64,000 bases of DNA from Leeuwenhoekiella palythoae (GCF_900130045.1 NZ_FQXT01000001.1:725014-789013); one strand, 5' to 3'; positions 53,937 through 61,794 are shown, counted from the stretch's first letter. The notes: a model not told the origin generated them from the letters alone. Translations and numbers: made by a program.

Positions 53937-53978
53937 CAAAAAACCCTCCTCCCGGAACGAATCCCGAAAGAAGGGTTT
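53937..53978 (-). terminator. Terminator of the DUF5675 cassette
   Basis: Read on the reverse strand, AAACCC (53978-53973) and GGGTTT (53946-53941) form the base of a hairpin with inner CGGG/CCCG pairing, followed by a T run (A-rich 53932-53941 on the forward strand). It lies 30 bp after the stop of the 68-residue protein gene. Two further copies of this terminator lie at 52167 and 52780. Confidence 0.75.
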
Positions 53979-54008
53979 AAACATCAAGAAATCCTACGAA
54001 TACGATTC

Positions 54009-54215
54009 CTAGTTAGGGTTACTTCGATTTAAAAACCACGTTTTCAAACGTTGAAACAGCCATTTTAAAAACAAAGAAACCACAAAGCTCACACAAGCCC
54101 CTACTCCTGCAAGGACCACTGCCTCCAGCAGCGTATCCCGTTGAATACTGGGCACGGCTGCGGCCACCGTGCCTCCCAACGTGCCTAGTTTTAAAGAAGC
54201 GGTACTAGTGTTCAT
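54009..54215 (-). CDS. Small membrane protein, possibly holin-like
   Basis: The 68-residue protein has a Thr/Ala-rich start (MNTSTASLKLGTLGGTVAAAV), a strong membrane helix (LEAVVLAGVGACVSFVVSLF) and a basic end (KWLFQRLKTWFLNRSNPN). Small size, one or two helices and a charged tail are holin-like, but this is only a resemblance. It overlaps the previous gene by 11 bp and is the last of four overlapping or abutting reverse genes. Its last four codons and the terminator are copied twice upstream in the tandem units. Confidence 0.6.
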   Translation of the reverse strand: MNTSTASLKLGTLGGTVAAAVPSIQRDTLLEAVVLAGVGACVSFVVSLFLKWLFQRLKTWFLNRSNPN

Positions 54216-54444
54216 CTACGTGTTGCTCAGGCTCAGGCAGCTTATCGGCCACCACCGCCTGGCTCACCGCAGTAGCCACGCTACCGGCAACCACCGCATA
54301 CCCGGCAAGACTCAATACAAAGGCCGGGAGGGTCACAGGTGCAGCAAGTAAAGCCGCACCACCACTGGCCAGTCCAATGCCCACGCTACGAAGTATGCGG
54401 AAAAACCGTGGTGTGGGTTTTTGATAACGATCTAAGATATTCAT
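54205..54444 (-). CDS. Small membrane protein of the DUF5675 cassette
   Basis: About 79 residues from ATG at 54444 (an ATG at 54450 is also possible). After a polar start (MNILDRYQKPTPRFFRILRS) come two hydrophobic stretches (VGIGLASGGAALLAAPVTLP, FVLSLAGYAVVAGSVATAV) and an acidic, His-containing tail (DKLPEPEQHVDEH). The family is unknown. Its 5' end overlaps the DUF5675 gene by about 59 bp in another frame, and its 3' end overlaps the next gene by 11 bp, so the four genes are translated as one unit. Two-helix small proteins beside a DUF5675 protein suggest a phage-derived membrane module. Confidence 0.6.
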   Translation of the reverse strand: MNILDRYQKPTPRFFRILRSVGIGLASGGAALLAAPVTLPAFVLSLAGYAVVAGSVATAVSQAVVADKLPEPEQHVDEH

Positions 54445-54844
54445 GAGCATTATAGGTTATCGTTAAATATACAGCCTCCTGGTGTTCCTGCGCCTCACGT
54501 TGCAGTACCAGTAATCGGGCTAGCGCCCTACGCGAATGCAATCCGCGACCTATGCCACTAAGTTCAGAAACCGGTGCGATACAGCCCTGCAATGCTCCCT
54601 GTGCATCATTTGCCGGATGTATTAAGATCCAACTGCGCTTGGGAACATCAACAAGGAGCAGGTGATTCCCAAATTTGCGGGATACTCGAAATTGCACCTC
54701 ATAACGCCCCTCGGGAATACAAGAAACAGATCTGCGATTCTCACGCCAGGGAAGCTCGATCGTAAAGCACAAAAACCTGCCGTTTACAAAAAGTACGCCG
54801 TTGGTACCTGAACGATAGTAACTCCGTTGTAAAACCCACTCCAT
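54386..54844 (-). CDS. DUF5675 family protein
   Basis: ATG at 54844 lies one base after the stop of the upstream gene, giving 152 residues. The sequence fits DUF5675: VLFVNGRFLCFTIELPWREN, SCIPEGRYEVQFRVS, HLLLVDVPKRSWILIHPANDAQGALQGCIAP and AVYLTITYN. The IHPAN and GCI motifs with conserved His and Cys recall LD-transpeptidase-like folds, but no proven enzymatic role is known to me. DUF5675 proteins occur in prophages and in bacterial chromosomes. Base composition is visibly GC-richer than the surroundings. The second half is Arg-rich (GIGRGLHSRRALARLLVLQ). Confidence 0.8.
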   Translation of the reverse strand: MEWVLQRSYYRSGTNGVLFVNGRFLCFTIELPWRENRRSVSCIPEGRYEVQFRVSRKFGNHLLLVDVPKRSWILIHPANDAQGALQGCIAPVSELSGIGRGLHSRRALARLLVLQREAQEHQEAVYLTITYNAHEYLRSLSKTHTTVFPHTS

Positions 54845-54845
54845 C

Positions 54846-55604
54846 TTACGCCGGTTGCGCGACCTGTACCACAGCCATCGCATTAAAGGCCCCATTTTGT
54901 AGGGAATACATCGTTCCGTTCACCTCTTGGTAAAACTCAATACTAAGGGCGTGTACCACCTGGAGTGTGCTGCCGGCTGTGAGGCTTACCTCCAGTGTGG
55001 TAGCAGCCACCTCGGTATTCTGATACGGCAAAATTCCGGTAGTCACACTTTTAAAGAGCGAAGTCTGCTCTTCAAAATCCAGCTCACTGGCCCCACAACT
55101 CAGTTTATAATGCGTAGCTCCCGCGGGTGCCGCGATCTGCACGTGTGGAGTGTAGGCTTCCAGCTCCAGCCCCACCACGCCGGTAGCACGATCATACCCC
55201 ACACTATAGGGAGCAGACAGGGTGGTGCTCAACGGACTGTTTGCATTAAAATCAAAGCCATTGAGGAGCCCTAAATCCCCCTGGGTCAAATTACGAGCGC
55301 CACGGGCAGAAAGCGTATCCGTTTTAATGATTGCCAGCAAAACGGTGGTCAAGCGACTTACCACCTTAGCATCTTTAGCCTGCTGCAGGAGCAGCTGCAT
55401 CGAGCTACGCAATAATTTACCGCCTTTGCCGGCGCGTCCAAATTCCGCCCCGTTTTCTCGGGTACGTTGAAAAGCAGGATCGGTAGCGATACGCTTTTTA
55501 TCGATCCCTCCTTTAAAACGAGCCATGTGCCCGTCTCCACTTTTGTAAAAAGCAATATCTCCGATAGTGCCTTTCAACTTGATAATTCCAGCTTGTTTAG
55601 CCAT
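54846..55604 (-). CDS. Conserved flavobacterial protein of unknown function, first gene of the cassette
   Basis: The 252-residue protein begins MAKQAGIIKLKGTIGDIAFY and continues KSGDGHMARFKGGIDKKRI, then DPAFQRTRENGAEFGRAGKGGKLLRSSM, a pattern I recall as recurring in Bacteroidota next to DUF5675 genes. The N-terminal half is basic and helical with no signal peptide. The C-terminal half (VGLELEAYTPHVQIAAPAGATHYKL onward) is strand-rich with many Thr and Val, possibly a beta-sandwich like phage structural proteins. Function is unknown. It is transcribed first in the four-gene unit and is GC-rich. Confidence 0.7.
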   Translation of the reverse strand: MAKQAGIIKLKGTIGDIAFYKSGDGHMARFKGGIDKKRIATDPAFQRTRENGAEFGRAGKGGKLLRSSMQLLLQQAKDAKVVSRLTTVLLAIIKTDTLSARGARNLTQGDLGLLNGFDFNANSPLSTTLSAPYSVGYDRATGVVGLELEAYTPHVQIAAPAGATHYKLSCGASELDFEEQTSLFKSVTTGILPYQNTEVAATTLEVSLTAGSTLQVVHALSIEFYQEVNGTMYSLQNGAFNAMAVVQVAQPA

Positions 55605-55677
55605 AGTAAAAAGGTTTTAGATTAAGCCACAAAGAACTTGGGCAATCAACCTGAATACTAACGGCAGTGTACATTCC

Positions 55678-55713
55678 TGCCGATTTTGCCGATACTGCCG
55701 ATGCTGCCGGTAA
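55678..55713. repeat. Four 9-bp tandem repeats upstream of the cassette
   Basis: TGCCGATTT, TGCCGATAC, TGCCGATGC and TGCCGGTAA follow one another 75-110 bp outside the start of the first cassette gene. The 9-bp period could be a multimeric protein-binding site or a simple slipped repeat. Confidence 0.6.
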
Positions 55714-56017
55714 AAAAGCCTTACCTATAGCCGCCTTACGAGATAAGGTACTTCTAAGTGATTGGTTTTCCTATGCAGCAATTCTGTTTATCTCATTAGT
55801 ATAAAAATGAAAATACGGAATCAGAAATACAAAATGCATTCGCGCAATGAACTCTCCTTTGCAGTAATTCCGATCCATACCTTAGGTTTTATTTAAGTGT
55901 ATTGGGAGAGAAGCTAATTCTAGGTAAGGAAATAAGTACCATGTGTGATCTCTCCTAACGTCGAGATGACTGATTAGCTTTGATATGAGTAGAGTTTATA
56001 CTCAAGGGCTTTAGTTC

Positions 56018-56135
56018 CCTTTTGGTCAGTATAGCAAGGGTATCCGTTAAAAATTTCTGAAGCCTTAGAAGAAATTTAAGGGAGATGCTTGCCGTAATCA
56101 CCCTCAAAGCGAAAAATACTTATGCAAGCATTTTT
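56018..56135 (+). repeat. Structured repeat family B, copy 3 (degenerate 3' end)
   Basis: It starts CCTTTTGGTCAGTATAGC (56018-56035). Helix 2 is GCAAG (56034-56038) with CTTGC (near 56088-56092), different bases from copies 2 and 4 but still paired. The inner AAATTTC/GAAATTT pair encloses the conserved loop TGAAGCCTTA. Helix 3 and the 3' closing arm are eroded. Confidence 0.6.
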
Positions 56136-56210
56136 TACCGATTACTACAGATTGAAATAGTAGGGCATTTCCTAAAATCAATACTACGAATGCAATTCTT
56201 TAGCCATCTT

Positions 56211-56316
56211 TTTCTTCAGTATAGCGAGAAGGCTCCGTTAAAAATTTTTGAAGCCTTGGAGAAAATTTAGGAGCCTTTTTGCGATTTTGCCTGATAAGGC
56301 AAAAATACCTAAGAAA
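56211..56316 (+). repeat. Structured repeat family B, copy 4
   Basis: Closing helix TTTCTT (56211-56216) with AAGAAA (56311-56316). Helix 2 GGCTCC (56231-56236) with GGAGCC (56270-56275), inner AAATTTT (56242-56248) with AAAATTT (56262-56268) around TGAAGCCTTGG. Helix 3 TTTTGCC (56285-56291) with GGCAAAA (56298-56304). Every helix uses other bases than copy 2, while the linkers TCAGTATAGC and ATACCT are the same. Confidence 0.7.
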
Positions 56317-56796
56317 TGTGCCTCTCTGGAAGACGATTCTTATTACGATTATTATAGGCACATTCAATCTGACCTATTCAAAAAATAGAAAATACAGATT
56401 AAAAAGTGTCTTTTCTTTTCTGCATCCGACGACCGCAGGGAGAGGAATGCACCTGTTGTGCTATATAATTTTGTTAGTCGAATTAGTACTAGTAAAGAAA
56501 ATGAATGAACACAATTAGTAGTAAAAATTCACCAATCAACGTCAGTAGATTCACAAGTTCCCAAAAAATAATAATAAAGAAAAGTAATACAACGGCATCC
56601 CCCACTCAAAGCCCAGGCAAAGGCCATGATAGAGTATGAAAACTGCTGCTAAAAAACGACCTTAAGAGGCATCATTTGGAAACCTTGCAAAATTTCAGAA
56701 CAATGCATTAGAAGTAGTAACTTAAAACAATGAACAACATACCGAGAATAAGGAATAACAAACACTAAATAGGAAATCAGCCACAACAAACCCTAA
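56317..56796. other. Intergenic region with an extended family B flank
   Basis: No gene is supported. From 56400 (AAAGTGTCTTTTCTTTTCTG) the sequence resembles the 3' hairpin side of family B, and 56480-56570 (AGTAAAGAAAATGAATG, GTAGTAAAAATTCAC, GATTCACAAG) matches the flank after copy 2. So copy 4 seems to be split by an insertion of about 80-150 bp. The last 100 bp contain AATAACAAACACTAAATAGG, also found at 58416-58445. Confidence 0.5.
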
Positions 56797-56828
56797 ACAA
56801 AAAAGGACACCTATACCAGCATCCTTTT
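56797..56828 (-). terminator. Terminator of the mannose-1-phosphate guanylyltransferase gene
   Basis: On the reverse strand AAAAGGA pairs with TCCTTTT (56822-56828 and 56801-56807) around a 14-base loop and is followed by a T run. The loop is almost the same as in the terminator at 58468-58502 (GGACACC..A..CAGCATCC), so the two are copies of one element. Confidence 0.7.
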
Positions 56829-56856
56829 AAAAATCATCTAGCAGAATAGCCCTTCC

Positions 56857-57948
56857 CTAAACCAAGTCTGCCCCAAAGTGTTGTTCAACTTCAGCACGTA
56901 TAATTTTCACGTCTTGCTCTTTGGCTTTGGGTATAATCACCAAAACGTCATCGCTATCTACCACGATATAATCCTTGAGTCCTTCTACGACAACCACTTT
57001 CCCTTTTTCAGAACGAATAAGATTGCCTTGCGCTTCACGCAACACCGTTTGAGCATTTACAATGACATTTTTATCCTGATCTTTTTCTAAGTTGTCGTAA
57101 AGTGCACCCCACGCCCCAAGATCACTCCAATCAAAGGTTGCCGGGATTACCCCAACGTGACCACTTTTTTCTAGAATCCCGTAATCGATACTGATGTTCT
57201 CTGCTTTGGCATAGTTGTCCAAAATAAATTGCTGCTCTGCTTCGGTATTTAAAGCCTCAAAACCTGAGTTAAACAACGCATACATTTCCGGAAGGTATTT
57301 CTCAAAAGCTTCGATAATGGCTCTGGCGCTCCAGATAAAGATTCCGGCATTCCAGGAATAATTTCCCTCTGCTAAAAATTGTTTAGCCGTTTCATAATCG
57401 GGCTTTTCCTTAAAAGCTTCCACCCCTTTCACAGCGGCAGTTGAAGCATTATACTGAATGTAGCCGTAGCCGGTATGCGGAAAAGTAGGTTCGATACCCA
57501 AGGTAACCAGCAGTTTTTCTTCCGAAGCATCTTCAGCACACGCTTCAAAAGCCGTATTTAAGTCCGTTAAAAAGGCCTTCTCATTTTCGATCCAGTGATC
57601 GCTAGGTGCTACGATCATTACTCCGTCAGGATTGGCTTTATAGATCTTTAGCGCAGCCAGCAAAATACATGGTGCAGTATTGCGCATCGCAGGTTCTAAA
57701 ACGATATTCTCATCTCTAACTTCAGGAAGTTGCTCGTTTACCAAGCCTTTGTACTTTTCATTAGTTAAAACCAACACGTTTTCTGAAGGTACGGTTTGAG
57801 ACAAACGTCCAAAAGTGCGCTGGATCAAGGTTTCTCCGGCACCTAAAATATCATGAAATTGCTTAGGATAACTTGCTTTACTCAGTGGCCAAAAACGGGA
57901 ACCAACGCCCCCGGCCATTATAATTGCATAGTAGTTGTGGTTTGTCAT
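56857..57948 (-). CDS. manC: Mannose-1-phosphate guanylyltransferase
   Basis: The protein of 363 residues makes GDP-mannose from GTP and mannose 1-phosphate. The nucleotidyltransferase signature MAGGVGSRFWPLSKASYPKQ is at 11-30. Further motifs are LTNEKYKGLV, VAPSDHWIEN, TFPHTGYGYIQYN, VEAFKEKPDYETA and WNAGIFIWSA, and STIDYGILEK-like NISIDYGILEKSG. The bifunctional isomerase domain of some ManC/CpsB proteins is missing, as usual in Bacteroidota. GDP-mannose (or GDP-fucose derived from it) would feed the exopolysaccharide made by the neighbouring genes. It is separated from wzc by a terminator and repeats, so it is transcribed on its own. Confidence 0.93.
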   Translation of the reverse strand: MTNHNYYAIIMAGGVGSRFWPLSKASYPKQFHDILGAGETLIQRTFGRLSQTVPSENVLVLTNEKYKGLVNEQLPEVRDENIVLEPAMRNTAPCILLAALKIYKANPDGVMIVAPSDHWIENEKAFLTDLNTAFEACAEDASEEKLLVTLGIEPTFPHTGYGYIQYNASTAAVKGVEAFKEKPDYETAKQFLAEGNYSWNAGIFIWSARAIIEAFEKYLPEMYALFNSGFEALNTEAEQQFILDNYAKAENISIDYGILEKSGHVGVIPATFDWSDLGAWGALYDNLEKDQDKNVIVNAQTVLREAQGNLIRSEKGKVVVVEGLKDYIVVDSDDVLVIIPKAKEQDVKIIRAEVEQHFGADLV

Positions 57949-58538
57949 CTGGTGAATTAAATAGCGTTAATACGTTATTTGTATAAGTTGTTTCTATGGG
58001 TTTAAATATAGCATTTTTAACCTATTACGTCAGGATTAGGAGCTGAAGCAGCAAGTATGAGGCGTTCAATAGTTGCATTAATATACTGAAATGTAATCCT
58101 TTTAGCTTAAACCTATCGACTTAAAGCCATAAGCTACCACGTAACCCAAAACGAGAAATAGAAAACCACAAACAATAAATAAAGAATAAGGAATTATAAA
58201 CCCAAAACAACAAACACAGAATAATGAATAACAAACAATAAATAGAGAATCAGGAACAACAAACAGTAAACAATAATAGACTCTAGTATAGCACCTCAAT
58301 ACTAAAAGCTATCGACTAAAAACTATAAGCTACCGCGTAACCCGCAACGAGAAACAGAAAACCACAAACAATAAATAAAGAATAAGGAATTATAAACCCA
58401 AAACAACAAAAACAGAATAATGAATAACAAACACTAAATAGGGAATCAGGAACAACAAACCTTAAACAAAAAAAAGGACACCAATACAGCATCCTTTTTT
58501 TTAAGCCTATCGACTATAAGCTAGAACCTAAACACCAT
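57949..58538. repeat. Intergenic tandem repeat of about 196 bp, 2.1 copies
   Basis: The word CTATCGAC occurs at 58113, 58309 and 58507. The two full units share AAACCACAAACAATAAATAA, AGAATAAGGAATTATAAACC and AATAATGAATAACAAACA with a few differences. The A-rich content gives long open reverse frames without family features. The part 57949-58105 holds no feature other than the probable promoter of manC. Confidence 0.8.
58468..58502 (-). terminator. Terminator of the EPS operon after wzc
   Basis: AAAAAAAAGGA (58468-58478) pairs with TCCTTTTTTTT (58492-58502) around a 13-base loop. The A run on the forward strand gives a T run on the reverse transcript. It lies 36 bp after the wzc stop. Confidence 0.85.
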
Positions 58539-60910
58539 TAAAAACTCTTTTTAAAACGCTCCCATAAGGATGCCTTTTCCTGCCCATAAGCATAGCCATA
58601 TTTATTCCCATATCCAAAATTAGCCGTTTTCACATCATTGATCACAAAACTGATGTCATGCAATTTCCCATCATTCTGAGAATCTATGGCAAATTGTAGC
58701 AAGCGTTTTTCGGTATATCCCGCACGCGTCACGTAGATGATGAGGTCAGCATACTGACTGATCAAGAACGTATCAGCAACCAACATAGAGGGCGCAGTAT
58801 CTACGATTACATAGTCGAATCGTTCCCGTAACTCGTCTAACATCGCACCAAATTTCTTTTGACGCAACAACTCAGAAGGGTTCGGAGGAATACTTCCCGA
58901 CAAAAACAACTTTAAATTCGGGTGGAATTTGGAATCATTGATCAAGGTATTCAAAGCATGATCATCATTCACGAGATAATCACTTACCCCTAAAAAGCTT
59001 TTCGATTCGGTATCATAACGCTGCAATTGCGGATTCCGCAAGTCGGCCCCGATGATCACCACCTTTTTCCCGGTATTGGCTAAAGTCATGGCTAAGTTGA
59101 TACTGGTAAAGGTTTTACCCTCCCCTTTGACTGTAGAGGTAGTATAAATACAATACCCCTTACCTTCATGCTTCGCATTCACCAACAAATACTGCAGGTT
59201 GGTCGTCAAAATCCGAAAGGATTCTGCCAATACCGAACGGTCATTTTCTTCGATCAAATCGCTTTCCCCTTTCGCAATCCGTGGTAATTCCCCAATAATA
59301 GGAATACTCTTGGTAAGCTTTTCAATATCTTCCCGGCGCTCGATTTTATTATTTAAAAGGCGTCGAATATAAATCACTAAAAATGGAATCGCTAAACCTA
59401 TAAGGAAGGCTGCTGCTAAAACAATTTTGGGCTTTGGTGACAAGGGGATATTCAAACTATAAGCCGAATCTACGATCTTCGCTTTCGGAGAAGTTGCGGC
59501 TAAAGACAAGGAATTTTCTTCCCGCTTTTGCAATAAAAAGATATAAAGTGCCTCTTTGATCTCTTGCTGTCTAGAAATATCCCGAAATTGACGTTCTTTA
59601 TTGGGTACTGTGGCGATTTGCGCCCCGATAAATCGGCTTTGCTGTCTCAGGTCACGCAAACTGATTTCTAAACTCGATACCGTACGTTCTAAACCACCTA
59701 AAATGGTCTGACGCAATTGCTCGATCTGATTGTTAAGCCGCAAAACCGTAGGGTTTTTATCGGTAGCCCCGCTTAAGATTCGATTGCGTTCCAAGACCAA
59801 TTCGTTATAACTTGCGATCTGTGCATTCACCGATTCCCCTTCTAAACCAATATCTGCCGGCAATAATCCCGTATCCGCATCCTCTTGCAAATAGTTAATG
59901 ATGGATTGCGCGATGGAAAGTTGCGTTTGAATCTCTTGTTCCCGCTTGCGGTATTCACTGGCGTTTTCTACGATCAACTGGGACTCGGTTTCTATATTGG
60001 TTAAGCTGTTTTGTTCTTTAAAACTTTCCAACCCAACTTCTACGGTATCTAACTCCCCACTGATAATTTGTAAACGTTCGTCGATAAATTTAGCGGTATT
60101 CACCGCAACCTCATTTTTATCTTCAATGGCTTCTTTATTATACTCAAAGATCAATTGATCCAAAATATCCTGGGCTTTTTGCTTGACTGGGCTTCCTAAC
60201 CGTAATTCCAATAAGGTCGCATTATCATCCGTCAAATTGATCTGTACTGCTTCCCTATAGCTGTCAGCTACTGATGGGATCGTACGCAATTCGATCAATA
60301 CCCGCTCCTTAAGCACAGGTTCAGGATTCTGTTTAAGTATAAAGGTTCCGTACTCCAATTGAAACAGTTCCCCTACCCTCACGGTCTGCGTTGCACCACT
60401 TTCCGGAAAGGTCAGTAGCAATTCGTCATTGGATCCCGTGTGCTCCACGGTAAACTGATGCAGACCCTTTGTTTTAGCTCCGAGTAAAGCTGCCTCTTCT
60501 AAAGAAACCACTTCTATAACATAGGGCGTATTTGCGTAGAGTTCATCCGTTTTCACCCCATCCAGATCATAATAAACGACATTCAACTTTAAAGCCTGAA
60601 CCGTATTGATCATCAAACGTCGGGATTTCAGCAAACCGATTTCGTTCTCAATAGAGTTGGTACTCATACCTCCTAACAAACCCAAGTCGGCAAACTCAGC
60701 CCCGGCGCCTAAGCCGCCACCTTTGCTTTCTTCATCCTTAATGATTACACTGGCCACAGTATCATATACCGGGATGGTCAGTTTTAAATAGACAAAGGCG
60801 ATTAATAGACAGGTAAAAACCCCAACAAGAAACCACGGCCAATAGCGTAAGTATTTGTCTAATTCTTCACGCAGATTGATTTCTTCGTTTTGTTGATTCA
60901 GTTCGTTCAT
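58538..60910 (-). CDS. wzc: Polysaccharide co-polymerase / tyrosine autokinase (Wzc-type)
   Basis: The protein has an N-terminal Wzz domain with membrane helix 1 (WFLVGVFTCLLIAFVYLKL, about 32-50), a long periplasmic coiled-coil part (about 240-460), helix 2 (IVLAAAFLIGLAIPFLVIYI) and a cytoplasmic BY-kinase domain. Walker A is TVKGEGKT (593-600), Walker A' GADLRNPQ (621-628) and Walker B VIVDTAP (701-707). The end has a tyrosine cluster (Tyr767, 771, 773, 775 in FGYGNKYGYAYG). Wzc controls chain length and export of capsular polysaccharide through Wza by cycling between phosphorylated and free states. It follows wza by 26 bp. Confidence 0.95.
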   Translation of the reverse strand: MNELNQQNEEINLREELDKYLRYWPWFLVGVFTCLLIAFVYLKLTIPVYDTVASVIIKDEESKGGGLGAGAEFADLGLLGGMSTNSIENEIGLLKSRRLMINTVQALKLNVVYYDLDGVKTDELYANTPYVIEVVSLEEAALLGAKTKGLHQFTVEHTGSNDELLLTFPESGATQTVRVGELFQLEYGTFILKQNPEPVLKERVLIELRTIPSVADSYREAVQINLTDDNATLLELRLGSPVKQKAQDILDQLIFEYNKEAIEDKNEVAVNTAKFIDERLQIISGELDTVEVGLESFKEQNSLTNIETESQLIVENASEYRKREQEIQTQLSIAQSIINYLQEDADTGLLPADIGLEGESVNAQIASYNELVLERNRILSGATDKNPTVLRLNNQIEQLRQTILGGLERTVSSLEISLRDLRQQSRFIGAQIATVPNKERQFRDISRQQEIKEALYIFLLQKREENSLSLAATSPKAKIVDSAYSLNIPLSPKPKIVLAAAFLIGLAIPFLVIYIRRLLNNKIERREDIEKLTKSIPIIGELPRIAKGESDLIEENDRSVLAESFRILTTNLQYLLVNAKHEGKGYCIYTTSTVKGEGKTFTSINLAMTLANTGKKVVIIGADLRNPQLQRYDTESKSFLGVSDYLVNDDHALNTLINDSKFHPNLKLFLSGSIPPNPSELLRQKKFGAMLDELRERFDYVIVDTAPSMLVADTFLISQYADLIIYVTRAGYTEKRLLQFAIDSQNDGKLHDISFVINDVKTANFGYGNKYGYAYGQEKASLWERFKKSF

Positions 60911-60936
60911 AAAATCCCTTAAAAAATCAGTTTAAA

Positions 60937-61737
60937 TTAGCGTACAAAAAGCACCACCAGTGAGATCAATACCGAAGCAACCGAAATAAACAAGCCGCTA
61001 TTCGGATTTAAACTGCCGGCCTGGCGTTGCGAATCGTTCAACTCCACATAGAGTACATCATTTTGCTTCAGGTAGTAATACTCGGAATCAATCACACTGT
61101 TATCGGTCAAGTCCAAATAGGCTTTCGTAACCTTTCCATTTTCTTCGCGCATCACTAGGACATTATCCCGCCGTCCATAGATTTGCATATCGCCAGCCAA
61201 CCCCAAGGCTTTAGGGATGGTAAGATATTCATTAGAAATCGTATAAGTTCCCGGTCGTTGCACGGCTCCCAACACCGAAACCTGAAAATTGGAAAGTTTT
61301 ACATTCACGATGGGATTGGTGACGTAAGCAGCGATCATACCTTTTAATTTCTCAGCCAAGGCTACCCGGGTCAGCCCCCTCACGTAAATCGTTCCCAATA
61401 CCGGAAATTCGATATTCCCATTACTATCCACTAAATACGTTTGTAGCTGAGGGGTTCCTCCTACACTAACAGCACCATTTGAAACATTACTCGCTCCGAC
61501 TACAGGAGGGTTAAACGGAAGTGCTGCTTCCTGTTCAATAGCACTTACCGTAATGGTCAGTTCATCATTCGGCTGAATCGTAATAAATGATTTTGCCGGT
61601 TGTTCCATAGCAATTAGAGCCGGTACTTCCAATTCATCCGGTTCGTAAAAATACGTAGTATCTTTCCGAGAAACGCAAGAACTAAAGCATAGGATCATAG
61701 TAACCCAGCACAGCATGTTAAAATAAGAAGACTTCAT
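60937..61737 (-). CDS. wza: Polysaccharide export lipoprotein (Wza-type)
   Basis: The N-terminus is a lipoprotein signal (LCFSSCVSRKD). A polysaccharide export domain follows (SFITIQPNDELTITVSAIEQ, YLVDSNGNIEFPVLGTIYVRGLT), then one SLBB domain (FQVSVLGAVQRPGTYTISNE, IPKALGLAGDMQIYGRRDNV) and a C-terminal membrane helix (LFISVASVLISLVVLF). Wza forms the outer-membrane channel for capsule or exopolysaccharide together with Wzc. With 266 residues it is shorter than E. coli Wza, as is normal in Bacteroidota. It lies between the sugar transferase and wzc in the reverse operon. Confidence 0.94.
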   Translation of the reverse strand: MKSSYFNMLCWVTMILCFSSCVSRKDTTYFYEPDELEVPALIAMEQPAKSFITIQPNDELTITVSAIEQEAALPFNPPVVGASNVSNGAVSVGGTPQLQTYLVDSNGNIEFPVLGTIYVRGLTRVALAEKLKGMIAAYVTNPIVNVKLSNFQVSVLGAVQRPGTYTISNEYLTIPKALGLAGDMQIYGRRDNVLVMREENGKVTKAYLDLTDNSVIDSEYYYLKQNDVLYVELNDSQRQAGSLNPNSGLFISVASVLISLVVLFVR

Positions 61738-61794
61738 CTATAAAATTTGCTCAAAAATAAGATTATCTTTTTAAGGGGAAAGCTTTAAATTAAA

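Noticed and set aside
53791-54012. Forward open frame of 73 codons after family B copy 2
   Set aside because: It starts inside the 3' arm of helix 4 of the structured repeat and runs through the cassette terminator; the product is a basic low-complexity string without family features.
56085-56518. Two forward open frames of 61 and 79 codons
   Set aside because: They overlap family B copies 3 and 4 and their flanks; there is no conserved motif and no start context.
58102-58299. Reverse open frame of 65 codons with many Tyr, Phe, Leu and Cys
   Set aside because: It arises from the A-rich tandem repeat read on the other strand; the repeated hydrophobic words reflect the repeat, not a protein.
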